Notes: generated from the letters alone by a model not told the origin. 64,000 nucleotides of DNA from Mariniphaga sp040772505 (GCA_040772505.1 JAXGYA010000001.1:1-64000), one strand, 5' to 3'; counted from the stretch's first letter, positions 42,606 through 51,394 are shown. Program-made: numbers and translations.

Positions 42606-44044
42606 CTTTGAAAAATAATTTTCAACATATCTTTAATGCTGATTAAACGAATAAAAAGCGCAAACAAAACAGAGCCGGCAATCATTGCCATATAACCATA
42701 AACCCAATAATCAAAGTTTTGTGACAGCTCTGCTAAAGCGATAACAACAACCGTAAATATAAAAATCCTGAGGACATAGGAAAACTGTGGTTTTAATTTG
42801 AAGATAACCAGTGCTAAAATGAGCTGAGCAGCACCGGTGAAGAGTTGGGTGGTCAGGCTGGCATAAGCAGAACCATAAGCCTGCATTCGCGGAATCAGAA
42901 TCAAATTAAGACCTACATTCAGGAGCACACCGAAAAAAGCCATGATGTTGAGCTGCTTCATACTGCCGTTGGCAGTCAGCAGTGTGCCGAAAATATAGGT
43001 AGATGCGATACCGACAAATCCAATCATCAGAATTCCAAGTATATCGGCTGAGAATGCAGTGTTTGAAGTATAAAGCAGCGACATGATTTCAACATCATAA
43101 TAAACGCTGGAAACCGCAATAACAATAGCCGGTATCATTAACAGAGTGAATGAAAGTTTAACTACATCACCTATCGGCTCACGCTCTTTAATCATTTTTG
43201 AAAAAATCGGCAGCAGCAATCCTGCCACCAAAGCGCCAAACATAGAAACGGCATCCAGCAGGCGAAATGCCTGTGCATAAATTCCTGCCTGTTCATGACC
43301 GGTTGTCCCGTCAAGCAGGCGCTCAAGCATAACCGAATCAATCCGGTTATAGAGCGCCATTAACAAAATAAGCAAGGCGTAGGGGTATGATTTGCGAAGG
43401 AAAACAAAGAAAAATTTCAAATCAAACCGGATTTTAAATCTCCCTGCCTTTTGAAGAACAATCGCAAAAGTGATAACCGCCGTAATGATATAACTGATTG
43501 TTTGCGCATATACAAACCATTGGATGCTGAACTGCCCGCCCAGAATATTGGTATAAAGCAACAAACTGCAAATTAGAATCATCAATGAACGGTCAAGAAC
43601 AGAAAGAAGACTGTCGGTACGAAAAAACTGCAATGCAGTGATGTTTGAACGCAGATAGAGTGTAAAAGAAACAAGAAACTGGTTGAATATCAAGAAAAAA
43701 AGTAAATGAAACTGCACTTTGCTATAGCCGATGATACCAGCTATAATCAGGCTGAAAATTGCATAAACAATGGCCAGAACAAGCTTCAAACCAACAATAT
43801 TTGAAAGATGCTTGGGCAGCAGGAAATTATATCGCGAAATATTCCGGTTATTAAAATTGGTGATTCCAACATCAAGTAAAATATTGAGAATCATGGAGAA
43901 GTTGAATAGGGCGAAATAAAACCCATAGCTTTCATCGCCTACCAGATTTTGCACGGTGCGGTCAATTCCAAAAATCCAGAATGGTTTAATCAGCAAATTG
44001 AGGCTGATTAAAAGAATTAAGTTTGTTACAAATTTCCGTTTCAA
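42602..44044 (-). CDS. polysaccharide flippase (Wzx/MATE-like, MOP superfamily)
   Basis: The 480-residue protein has about fourteen membrane segments. The start is a TTG at 44044, because the codons before it include a stop and no ATG is available nearby. The N-terminal NLILLISLNLLIKPFWIFGIDRTVQNLVG and YPYALLILLMALYNRIDSVMLERL are typical of lipid-linked oligosaccharide flippases. It would move undecaprenyl-linked repeat units across the inner membrane. It diverges from a glycosyltransferase gene, which supports a surface-glycan role. Confidence 0.9.
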   Translation of the reverse strand: MKRKFVTNLILLISLNLLIKPFWIFGIDRTVQNLVGDESYGFYFALFNFSMILNILLDVGITNFNNRNISRYNFLLPKHLSNIVGLKLVLAIVYAIFSLIIAGIIGYSKVQFHLLFFLIFNQFLVSFTLYLRSNITALQFFRTDSLLSVLDRSLMILICSLLLYTNILGGQFSIQWFVYAQTISYIITAVITFAIVLQKAGRFKIRFDLKFFFVFLRKSYPYALLILLMALYNRIDSVMLERLLDGTTGHEQAGIYAQAFRLLDAVSMFGALVAGLLLPIFSKMIKEREPIGDVVKLSFTLLMIPAIVIAVSSVYYDVEIMSLLYTSNTAFSADILGILMIGFVGIASTYIFGTLLTANGSMKQLNIMAFFGVLLNVGLNLILIPRMQAYGSAYASLTTQLFTGAAQLILALVIFKLKPQFSYVLRIFIFTVVVIALAELSQNFDYWVYGYMAMIAGSVLFALFIRLISIKDMLKIIFQR

Positions 44045-44207
44045 ATTATTTCAATCTCATAAGGGTTAATCAAGCAAAGATTATTTGCAAAAATAGGAGA
44101 AAAGACGAAATATTTTATATTTTTATTTTTAAATCACATTTTTGGGAAATCACCTTTTGGAAAGGTGAAATAACTTACACATTCATGCTAATTTTTAAAC
44201 CCTGTTT

Positions 44208-45329
44208 ATGAGAATTGCAGTAAACACAAGGTTGCTAATAAAAGGAAAACTCGAAGGAATTGGCAGGTTTACCATGGAAACGCTGAAACGGATAACCCGG
44301 GATCACCCTGAGCATCAGTTTATTTTTATTTTTGACCGCCCATACAGCCGGGAATTTATTTTTTCAGACAACATTTTACCCGTTGTTGCGGGGCCGCCCG
44401 CAAGGCATCCCTTCCTTTTCTATGTTTGGTTTGAATGGCAGATTCCCCGATTACTGAAAAAATACAAAGCCGATTTATTCCTCTCGCCCGACGGATACCT
44501 TTCATTAAACACCAAAATTCCCCAGCTCCCGGTTATCCACGACCTCAGCTTTGTTCACAGACCCAAAGACCTGACTCCGCTGATGAGCCGCCATTACAAT
44601 TACTTTTTCCCACGTTTTGCTCAAAAAGCAAAAAGAATTGCAACAGTTTCCAACTATTCCAAAAATGATATTGCCCGGACTTTCAATATCGACAAACGAA
44701 AAATTGATGTGGTTTACAGTGCAAATGTTAAGAATTTAAAACCTCTTGATTTAGCTGCACAGGAAAAAGTGAGGGAAACCCATACTTCGGGAAATCCCTA
44801 TATTTTATTTGTGGGCGCACTGCATCCCCGAAAAAATATAACCGGTTTATTAAAGGCTTTTGACCTTTTCAAAACCAGTGCTGACAGCAATATGAAACTT
44901 CTGATAGTGGGCGGAAAAATGCATAAAACCGGTGAAATTTTTATTATCCTTGAAAAACTGAGCTTTAAAGAAGATGTAATTTTCGCGGGCAGAGTTTCAG
45001 ATGAGGAGTTGCACAAAATTTACGGAGCAGCATTCGCATTAGCCTTTGTTCCTTTCTTTGAAGGTTTCGGAGTGCCTGTCATTGAAGCCATGAGCGCCGG
45101 CACGCCCGTGATTTGCTCCAGCACCACCTCTTTGCCCGAAGTTGGCGGCGATGCCGTTTTATATGTAAACCCAGACAATATTGAGCAAATTGCTGACGCC
45201 ATGCTGAAACTTAACGACAACCCGGAATTACGGGCAAAACTCATTGAAAAAGGCTTTGAACAAAAATCCAGGTTTTCGTGGGATGAAACTGCTCGTTTGC
45301 TTTGGCAAAGTGTTGAAAAGATTATCTAA
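44208..45329 (+). CDS. glycosyltransferase family 4 (GT-B fold)
   Basis: The 373-residue protein starts MRIAVNTRLLIKGKLEGIGRFTMETL. The C-terminal Glycos_transf_1 domain includes PYILFVGALHPRKNITGLLKAF (about 202-223), VIFAGRVSDEELHKIYGAA and the E-x7-E motif in EGFGVPVIEAMSAGTPVI. It transfers an activated sugar to a glycan or lipid acceptor in the cytoplasm. The donor and acceptor are unknown. It stands divergent to the flippase gene. Confidence 0.93.
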   Translation: MRIAVNTRLLIKGKLEGIGRFTMETLKRITRDHPEHQFIFIFDRPYSREFIFSDNILPVVAGPPARHPFLFYVWFEWQIPRLLKKYKADLFLSPDGYLSLNTKIPQLPVIHDLSFVHRPKDLTPLMSRHYNYFFPRFAQKAKRIATVSNYSKNDIARTFNIDKRKIDVVYSANVKNLKPLDLAAQEKVRETHTSGNPYILFVGALHPRKNITGLLKAFDLFKTSADSNMKLLIVGGKMHKTGEIFIILEKLSFKEDVIFAGRVSDEELHKIYGAAFALAFVPFFEGFGVPVIEAMSAGTPVICSSTTSLPEVGGDAVLYVNPDNIEQIADAMLKLNDNPELRAKLIEKGFEQKSRFSWDETARLLWQSVEKII

Positions 45330-45491
45330 TTGATTTTCCTTAAATTTGCACCCAGAAAAACCAAAATGATTGGAAATGCCAGGCAGTTTACAAATGAAGG
45401 AGAGTATAAATAGTGTCATATTTTAAAATTCCCTTTGTGCGGCTGCTTTTAATGGTGAAACAAAAAACTTAAATTCGGAGACTTACATATT

Positions 45492-46526
45492 ATGGTTTAT
45501 AATTTAAAAAACCGAAGCTTTTTAAAATTACCGGACTTTACTGCTGATGAAATAAAATATTTGCTTGAACTGTCAGCAGCGCTGAAAAAAGCAAAATATG
45601 CATGCACTGAGCAACAGTTTCTTAAAGGCAAAAACATAGCGCTCATTTTTGAAAAAGCTTCCACCCGCACGCGCTGTGCCTTTGAAGTTGCTGCCTATGA
45701 CCAGGGCGCTCATGTATCTTATCTGGATTCTTCAGGTTCACAAATCGGACACAAAGAGTCTGTCAAAGATACTGCCCGGGTTTTGGGGCGCATGTATGAC
45801 GGCATAGAATATCGTGGCTTTGCACAGGAAACTGTTGAGGAACTTGCGCGTTATGCCGGAGTTCCCGTTTGGAACGGGCTCACCAACGAGTTTCATCCCA
45901 CTCAGGTTTTGTCCGATTTTCTAACCATGAAAGAACAGAGCGGAAAACCGCTGTCGCAAATTAAATTTTGCTTTCTGGGAGATGCACACAACAATGTGGG
46001 CAACTCACTTATGGTTGGTGCAGCAAAACTTGGAATGAATTTCAGAGCTGCAGCACCCGAAAAATGCCAACCATCAAAAAAATTACAGGAAAAATGTCGC
46101 CAAATTGCCTCTGAGTCCGGTGCAAAAATACTGATAACCCGGGATGTGGCTGAAGCAGTGCGGGATTGCGACTTTGTATATACTGATGTGTGGGTTTCAA
46201 TGGGTGAGCCTGAAAATGTGTGGGCTGAACGCATCAAACTGCTAAAACCCTATCAGGTGAACATAAAAGTGTTGGAGCTTACCCGAAATCCCGGTGTGAA
46301 ATTCATGCACTGTCTTCCTGCTTTTCATAACCGCGAAACAAAAACAGGTGAGGAAATTTTTCAAAAGTTCGGTATTGATGCCATGGAAGTGACTGAAGAA
46401 GTTTTTGAAAGCGAAGCTTCGGTTGTGTTTGATCAGGCTGAAAACCGGCTTCACACCATAAAAGCGGTGATGGTTGCCACATTAACAGACATTTCGAATC
46501 AAACTCTTTTACAGGAATCAATTTAA
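45492..46526 (+). CDS. argF: ornithine carbamoyltransferase
   Basis: The 344-residue enzyme makes citrulline from ornithine and carbamoyl phosphate in arginine synthesis. The carbamoyl-phosphate loop is STRTR (57-61). HPTQVLSDFLTM is the second phosphate/substrate motif. The ornithine-binding C-terminal signature FMHCLPAFHNRETKTG is complete near 270. This distinguishes it from the N-succinylornithine transcarbamylase of Bacteroides. TAAATTTG at 45341-45348 may be its promoter, with a leader of about 140 bases. Confidence 0.95.
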   Translation: MVYNLKNRSFLKLPDFTADEIKYLLELSAALKKAKYACTEQQFLKGKNIALIFEKASTRTRCAFEVAAYDQGAHVSYLDSSGSQIGHKESVKDTARVLGRMYDGIEYRGFAQETVEELARYAGVPVWNGLTNEFHPTQVLSDFLTMKEQSGKPLSQIKFCFLGDAHNNVGNSLMVGAAKLGMNFRAAAPEKCQPSKKLQEKCRQIASESGAKILITRDVAEAVRDCDFVYTDVWVSMGEPENVWAERIKLLKPYQVNIKVLELTRNPGVKFMHCLPAFHNRETKTGEEIFQKFGIDAMEVTEEVFESEASVVFDQAENRLHTIKAVMVATLTDISNQTLLQESI

Positions 46527-46536
46527 AAGCCTTATA

Positions 46537-47691
46537 ATGAAAAAATTTACACTTAGCTTTCTGTTTGCTCTGTTTGGAACACTCATCTATGCTCAGGAAG
46601 ATATCAAAACTGAGATATTATCTTACCCGGACAGCACCGAGATGATTATCAGAAATGGAAGAAAACTGGTTTTAGACAGAGTTCTTGCCGGTGATCATAA
46701 AAAAGGGATGAGTGCCATCAATTTTTTAAAGAATGAGACCGACAAAAGATATGTTATCTTTTATCCTGCAGAAGAGCTATTGCTATCCCTGGCAGTCAGA
46801 AATTTTCCGCTTTTTCTATACAATGCCAAAAACTATGAGCATTTAATGGAAGAGAAAACCAAAGCAGTTCGGGTTGAAAGTATTCTGGCAGAACTGAATG
46901 AATACCTAACAGTAGAGATGCCGTTTATTTCAGAGGAGCTCGAAGCTTCTAAATTAGCCGAAAAGGATAAGGAAATCATCAGGCTGTATATCCGCTATTA
47001 TACAAGCGAAAATACCGCAACCCTCAATAAAGACATCAGAAACTATCAAAGAGCAAACCCCGATTCAGAATATAACTATTTCTCCAGTCAGCTGAAAAGA
47101 CTTTCAAACGCAGGCAGAACAAATTTTCTTTTTGGCTATGGAAATGAATTCCTCTTCGGAGATATCGCGGAAGAATTTACAAATCAAATTCACTTCTTAA
47201 ATATGGAACTGGATGTTTTTATAAATCAGTTGTATTTATCGATGTTTATTGGAGGCAGCATAAGCAAAGTGAATTCAAAGGATGACCTGCCTGTTAAAAA
47301 TAAAGAGTTGATTCATGCGAAAGGCGAAAAGGCAAGCAGCCTGAAATATGGTGCAAAAATCGGGAGAAAAATATATTCGGGAAACAATATGAATCTGTAT
47401 CCATTTTTGTCGTTTGGCGGATATGAAATCAATTCACAATCATCAGAATTTAAAGAAAAAGACTCCGCAAACCCGAAAAACAACCTGGTGAGTTCCTTTT
47501 TCACAGGAGTTGGTGCAGCCAGCGATATCGTGCTGAAAAAATGGGTTTCTCACTCACTGTACGAACCGTCTGCCTTGATTTTCATACGCCCTGAAATTGG
47601 TTACGACAAATTGTGGTCAAAAAAACAATATGCCGGAGGCTCTGATTTTTATTTTAAACTCTCCATTGGATTCAGTTTGGGGGCGTTTTAA
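46537..47691 (+). CDS. secreted hypothetical protein, possible beta-barrel C-terminus
   Basis: The 384-residue protein has a signal peptide (MKKFTLSFLFALFGTLIYA, cleavage before QED). The N-terminal half is helical and charged (about 25-185). The C-terminal half alternates short hydrophobic strands and turns (LYLSMFIGGSISKV, YPFLSFGGYEIN, SDFYFKLSIGFSLGAF) and ends in a strand with terminal Phe, as outer-membrane proteins often do. I do not recognise a family. It follows argF by 10 bases, which may be coincidence. Confidence 0.75.
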   Translation: MKKFTLSFLFALFGTLIYAQEDIKTEILSYPDSTEMIIRNGRKLVLDRVLAGDHKKGMSAINFLKNETDKRYVIFYPAEELLLSLAVRNFPLFLYNAKNYEHLMEEKTKAVRVESILAELNEYLTVEMPFISEELEASKLAEKDKEIIRLYIRYYTSENTATLNKDIRNYQRANPDSEYNYFSSQLKRLSNAGRTNFLFGYGNEFLFGDIAEEFTNQIHFLNMELDVFINQLYLSMFIGGSISKVNSKDDLPVKNKELIHAKGEKASSLKYGAKIGRKIYSGNNMNLYPFLSFGGYEINSQSSEFKEKDSANPKNNLVSSFFTGVGAASDIVLKKWVSHSLYEPSALIFIRPEIGYDKLWSKKQYAGGSDFYFKLSIGFSLGAF

Positions 47692-47819
47692 TAAAGTACA
47701 ATTCTGTTCTTGCCATAAGTAACTGTTCCGTTTCTGCAAAACTTTTAATCAAGCTCTTCTTCAGGAGATTAACACTCCCCGAAGTAAATTGATTCTGATT
47801 TTCAAATCATCTAAAGACA

Positions 47820-47845
47820 ATTAAAAGATATATTTATCTTTTAAT
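47820..47845. promoter_or_regulatory. operator-like inverted repeat before the DUF2249 gene
   Basis: ATTAAAAGATA (47820-47830) and TATCTTTTAAT (47835-47845) are perfect 11-bp inverted repeats with a 4-base centre. The site lies 12 bases upstream of the -7 element at 47858 and therefore overlaps the -33 region, the right place for a repressor. A redox regulator such as the Rrf2 protein encoded at 50700 is a candidate binder. Confidence 0.6.
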
Positions 47846-47857
47846 GTGATTATTTTC

Positions 47858-47865
47858 TATATTTG
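47858..47865 (+). promoter_or_regulatory. probable promoter of the DUF2249 cluster, -7 element
   Basis: TATATTTG matches TAnnTTTG and lies 38 bases upstream of the ATG at 47904. Confidence 0.6.
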
Positions 47866-47903
47866 CGGAACTTTAATGTTGAATCTGTTTAAAAATTTTA
47901 ATT

Positions 47904-48143
47904 ATGGAAAAATTAGATGTAACGAAAATTGAACCAAGAATGAAACACCCAACAATCTTTCAAACATATGATAATCTGGCTGTTGGTGATTTTTTCATTA
48001 TCCACAATGATCACGACCCAAAACCACTTTATTATCAGCTTTCTGCTGAAAAGGGAGATGTGTTTGGCTGGGAATATCTTGAAAAAGGGCCCGAAGTGTG
48101 GGAAGTGAAAATCTCCAAATTGAAAGAAGACGAGGAAGATTAA
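47904..48143 (+). CDS. small DUF2249-domain protein
   Basis: The 79-residue protein consists of a single DUF2249 (TusA-like) fold: KLDVTKIEPRMKHPTIFQTYDNL, then GDFFIIHNDHDPKPLYYQL and the C-terminal VFGWEYLEKGPEVWEVKISK. The His-Asp-His-Asp stretch in NDHDPKP is the family's conserved core. The family commonly accompanies nitric-oxide and denitrification genes. It stands first in a cluster whose next gene also carries DUF2249 domains. Confidence 0.88.
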   Translation: MEKLDVTKIEPRMKHPTIFQTYDNLAVGDFFIIHNDHDPKPLYYQLSAEKGDVFGWEYLEKGPEVWEVKISKLKEDEED

Positions 48144-48158
48144 GATAAAAAAGGGATT

Positions 48159-48177
48159 GATGGGGTAAAATCCCATC
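48159..48177 (+). terminator. weak hairpin after the DUF2249 gene
   Basis: GATGGG (48159-48164) pairs with CCCATC (48172-48177), followed by TCTCTTTT. Partial termination is possible before the next gene. Confidence 0.4.
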
Positions 48178-48259
48178 TCTCTTTTCTCAGATAGAGTTTT
48201 AAAAATGGTTTAATCTGGGAATTTACTTCAAAGCCTTTTTGTGTTCAGAATAATTGAAA

Positions 48260-49075
48260 ATGAAGATTAACAGTGAAACAAAAATATCGGAGCTGATTAG
48301 AGAAAATCCCCGTGCTATTGAGGCGATTGTCAAAGTTAATCCGCGGTTCAGAAAGTTGAAGAATCCGCTTCTTCGCGGAATTTTAGCATCCAGAACCAGC
48401 ATTGAAGATGCTGCACGAATCGGGAAAAACGATATTAATGTGCTGTTTAAATCATTGGAAGAGATAGGATTTGAAGTAGAGAGAGGGCAGATTGTGTATG
48501 TTCAGCCGGACGAAAGCAGCATGAATCTGTCGATTTCCGAAGCAATCAAACAATCAAAAATCACTTCTCTGGATGTCAGACCTACTTTGGACAGGGGAGG
48601 TGATCCGTTTAATGAAATCATGCGCGAACTGCTGCTACTTGAAGATGGCTATACACTGGAAGTAATCAACTCATTTGAACCCACCCCGCTGATTAAAATT
48701 GCCAACGACAAAGGCTATGAAAGTATGGTTGAAATGAGGGAAGATCTCGTTTATACCTATTTTATCAAAGCCGGTGAAGCGAAAGAGAAGGTTTCTCAGG
48801 GCAATATGGTATTTAAAATATCGGTTGAAGAGCATGAAAAGCGCGTAGCCAACTGCAACAAAAAAATTCTGGAGGCGGATGTGCGCGATTTGGAGATGCC
48901 GCTGCCCATGATTACCATTTTGAACAAGCTGGAGACAATGGGAAAAGACGAAGCACTTTATGTCCACCACAAAAAGGTTCCCCAGTATTTATTACCCGAA
49001 TTAGCCGAAAGAAATTTTAAAGTGTGGATAGCCGAGGTGGATGACCACAATGTGAAACTGCTGATAATTAGTTAG
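48260..49075 (+). CDS. DUF1858 plus double DUF2249 protein
   Basis: From ATG 48260 the product has 271 residues. A TTG two codons upstream is possible. The N-terminal DUF1858 domain (about 3-70) reads KISELIRENPRAIEAIVKVNPRFRKLKNP...SRTSIEDAARIG. Two DUF2249-like domains follow (about 97-170 with LDVRPTLDRGGDPFNEIM, and about 205-270 with LEADVRDLEMPLPM). The stop TAG is joined directly to the ATG of the membrane protein gene, so they are coupled. The domain set recurs in clusters for nitrogen-oxide metabolism. Its biochemical task is not established to my knowledge. Confidence 0.88.
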   Translation: MKINSETKISELIRENPRAIEAIVKVNPRFRKLKNPLLRGILASRTSIEDAARIGKNDINVLFKSLEEIGFEVERGQIVYVQPDESSMNLSISEAIKQSKITSLDVRPTLDRGGDPFNEIMRELLLLEDGYTLEVINSFEPTPLIKIANDKGYESMVEMREDLVYTYFIKAGEAKEKVSQGNMVFKISVEEHEKRVANCNKKILEADVRDLEMPLPMITILNKLETMGKDEALYVHHKKVPQYLLPELAERNFKVWIAEVDDHNVKLLIIS

Positions 49076-50353
49076 ATGAATCAGATTGCCAGTGAAAATG
49101 CTCCTTCACCCAAAGTTGTTGTGCCGCATTATATTTTCGGGGGACTGACTCTTTTGGTAATTTCGCTGCTGGTTGTGTTTCATCCGGGAGCATTTACCCA
49201 GCACTATTTCAATCCCAAATTGCTTGCTATTTCCCACCTGCTGGCGTTAGGCTGGATCAGCATGATTATTTTTGGCGCTCTTTATCAGCTTCTGCCGGTT
49301 ATTTTAGAGGTAAAACTGTATAGTGAAATTTTAGCAAAGCTCTCATTCGTTTTACTGAGCACGGGAACTATCCTGCTCGCTTTTTCATTCTGGAGGTTTT
49401 CGTTTGACTATCTGATGTTTATTGCAGGAAGTTCCGTTGTGACCTCTGTCGCTTTGTTTGTAGTTAACACTCTGAAAACTGCATACACAACCCAAAAAAA
49501 AATAGTTGAGCGCATTTTTATCATCAGCTCGGCATACTGGCTTTTGTTTACAGTATCTGCCGGGTTAACCCTGGCGCTGAATTTAGCCTACCCGTTTTTG
49601 AAAGTACCCCACACCGAACTTCTGAAACTGCATGCACATGCCGGCATAGCCGGATGGTTTTTACAATTAATCATTGGAGTGAGCACCAGGCTGCTGCCTA
49701 TGTTTATGGTTACCCACAACCTGAAAGCTAAAAAGCTGTATTACACGTTTTTTGCAGTAAATTTGGGGTTGATTACCGGTCTTGTTTCATTGTATTTACA
49801 AATTAAGGCAGGAGTTGTTGTGAGTGCAGTACTAATCGTTTCAGGAATTATTGTTTATCTCTTATTTCTGATTGCCGCATACAAAAATAGAGTGAAGAAA
49901 CAGCTTGACATTGGGATGAAGCTATCCGCATTATCCTATGCAATTCTTGTCATTCCCCTATTTTTGATTTTTGTTCTTTTGTTTGATTTCCGGCTTTCCA
50001 TTACGTTCACCATGCCCCTTTCCATTGCCTATGGAAGTGCAATTATATTAGGTTTCATCACCTCTCTTGTTATGGGACAAACCTATAAAACATTGCCATT
50101 TATTGTTTGGCTGAAAGTATATCGGGGCAAAGTCGGGAAAGTAATTTTACCCCTACCCAAAGACCTTTATTTTGAAAAAGTTGCCGTTGCCCAAACGTGG
50201 TTTTTCGCAATCGGTTTTGCCGTTATGTTGTCAGGAATCTCTGCTGCAACCGAAAAACTGGTGATGGCAGGCGGAATCGTCCTGCTGCTGTCGGTGGCGC
50301 TGTATAACTTTAATATTTTTAAAATTGTTTTTCACAAACCCAAAAGTAAATAG
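49076..50353 (+). CDS. multi-spanning membrane protein, haem-copper-oxidase/NnrS-like
   Basis: The 425-residue protein has about twelve membrane segments. Conserved-looking histidines sit inside or next to them: His54 in AISHLLALGW, His179, His186 and His188 in VPHTELLKLHAHAGIAGW, and His214 in MVTHNL. This resembles the haem-ligand pattern of cytochrome-oxidase subunit I-like and NnrS-like proteins that accompany nitric-oxide stress genes. It lacks the full set of HCO histidines, so it is not a normal oxidase. It is coupled to the DUF1858/DUF2249 gene upstream and ends 7 bases before the DUF59 gene. Confidence 0.7.
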   Translation: MNQIASENAPSPKVVVPHYIFGGLTLLVISLLVVFHPGAFTQHYFNPKLLAISHLLALGWISMIIFGALYQLLPVILEVKLYSEILAKLSFVLLSTGTILLAFSFWRFSFDYLMFIAGSSVVTSVALFVVNTLKTAYTTQKKIVERIFIISSAYWLLFTVSAGLTLALNLAYPFLKVPHTELLKLHAHAGIAGWFLQLIIGVSTRLLPMFMVTHNLKAKKLYYTFFAVNLGLITGLVSLYLQIKAGVVVSAVLIVSGIIVYLLFLIAAYKNRVKKQLDIGMKLSALSYAILVIPLFLIFVLLFDFRLSITFTMPLSIAYGSAIILGFITSLVMGQTYKTLPFIVWLKVYRGKVGKVILPLPKDLYFEKVAVAQTWFFAIGFAVMLSGISAATEKLVMAGGIVLLLSVALYNFNIFKIVFHKPKSK

Positions 50354-50360
50354 CACTGTT

Positions 50361-50669
50361 ATGAGTCCCAAAGAAAAAGATATGATTGAACTGCTTCGGG
50401 AAGTCATTGACCCTGAGCTGATGGTAAATATCGTTGACCTCGGTTTGGTTTATGACGTAAAATATGACGAAGCAGAAGAAAAAGTTGATGTGATGCTGAC
50501 TTTAACTTCACCGGGCTGCCCGATGGGTGGTATCATTATCGAAGATGCCGAAAATTCCATTAAAACCGAATACCCTGAGTGCGAAGTAAGTATTAATCTT
50601 GTATGGGAACCGCCCTGGTCCACAGAAATGCTGACTGAAAGAGGAAGAGAAGAACTGGGTTTTTATTGA
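50361..50669 (+). CDS. DUF59/MIP18-family Fe-S assembly protein (SufT/PaaD-like)
   Basis: From ATG 50361 the product has 102 residues. The family features are EVIDPELMVNIVDLGLVYDV, LTLTSPGCPMG with the reactive Cys, and the C-terminal LVWEPPWSTEMLTERGREELGF shared with PaaD and SufT proteins. These help mature Fe-S proteins. It is the last gene of the cluster and converges on the Rrf2 regulator gene, consistent with Fe-S repair under nitrosative stress. Confidence 0.92.
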   Translation: MSPKEKDMIELLREVIDPELMVNIVDLGLVYDVKYDEAEEKVDVMLTLTSPGCPMGGIIIEDAENSIKTEYPECEVSINLVWEPPWSTEMLTERGREELGFY

Positions 50670-50699
50670 AAATCAGATTAAAGAACAAAAATCAGGCAT

Positions 50700-51143
50700 T
50701 TATGGAAACTCAAGCCTGCTTAGCACTGCTTTGTTCTGATTGATTTTTTGCGCCAGAGATTGAATAGTGAGTCTGTTCATCAGGTCAAAAAATGCATTTC
50801 TAACTTCTGCATACTCTTCATGCATCGGACATGGATTTTGCGCATTACACAACTCAAGTCCAAACCCGCATTTATTGAAAAAATCCTGCCCCTCTGTAAC
50901 ATTCATAACCTCCAGCAAAGTGAGGGATTTAGCCGGGTCAACAAAGAAAAAACCTCCTCCCCTGCCTCTCATGGACGATATCAATCCTGAACGGGTGATG
51001 GTCTGGAGCACCTTCCCGGTAAATTCCCTGGGAGAATCAATATTAGCTGCAATCTCTTTGAATCCGGGCCTTTCACCTTTCATATTCTGAATATAGACAT
51101 AAACAAGCGAACGAATTGAATATTGTGTTGTTTTACTTAGCAT
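50700..51143 (-). CDS. Rrf2-family regulator with three cysteines (NsrR/IscR-like)
   Basis: The 147-residue protein begins MLSKTTQYSIRSLVYVYIQN. The winged helix covers about 1-65, with SGLISSMRGRGGGF as the wing. Cys92, Cys99 and Cys105 (KCGFGLELCNAQNPCPMH) form the cluster-binding pattern of IscR and NsrR, so it probably senses iron-sulfur status or nitric oxide through an Fe-S cluster. It faces the DUF2249-DUF59 cluster convergently. An imperfect palindrome upstream suggests autoregulation. Confidence 0.93.
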   Translation of the reverse strand: MLSKTTQYSIRSLVYVYIQNMKGERPGFKEIAANIDSPREFTGKVLQTITRSGLISSMRGRGGGFFFVDPAKSLTLLEVMNVTEGQDFFNKCGFGLELCNAQNPCPMHEEYAEVRNAFFDLMNRLTIQSLAQKINQNKAVLSRLEFP

Positions 51144-51205
51144 GACTGGTGTTCCTTTGTTTTATACTGTTAGTTTTCAAATGAAATTGATGTGGTAAAA
51201 TCATT

Positions 51206-51230
51206 TATCTGTTATTTATAAAAATAGATA
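51206..51230. promoter_or_regulatory. imperfect palindrome upstream of the Rrf2 gene
   Basis: The 25-base segment begins TATCT and ends AGATA. Ten of its twelve base pairs across the centre are complementary if one G-T is counted as a mismatch. It lies 63-87 bases upstream of the regulator's ATG and could be its own operator. Confidence 0.4.
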
Positions 51231-51304
51231 TTTTATTATAGAGACAAGTGTATCTTTTGTTCCTCCCTACAAAAACAGTAATAAGCATTCATTGTTTTGC
51301 CAAA

Positions 51305-51337
51305 TTTGAAATTATCCGTTTAAAAACTATAATTTTG
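51305..51337 (+). promoter_or_regulatory. promoter of the GT2/DUF4922 operon
   Basis: TTTG at 51305-51308, a 21-base spacer and TAATTTTG at 51330-51337 match the Bacteroidota consensus. The ATG of the glycosyltransferase follows 58 bases later. Confidence 0.65.
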
Positions 51338-51394
51338 TGTTTTAGAGAAATTGAATTCGTTACATTGCATCTGAATGAATAAATCCATAACGAT

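Noticed and set aside
45366..45413. 15-codon leader ORF before argF as an arginine attenuator
   Set aside because: It holds only one arginine codon and no clear alternating hairpins follow.
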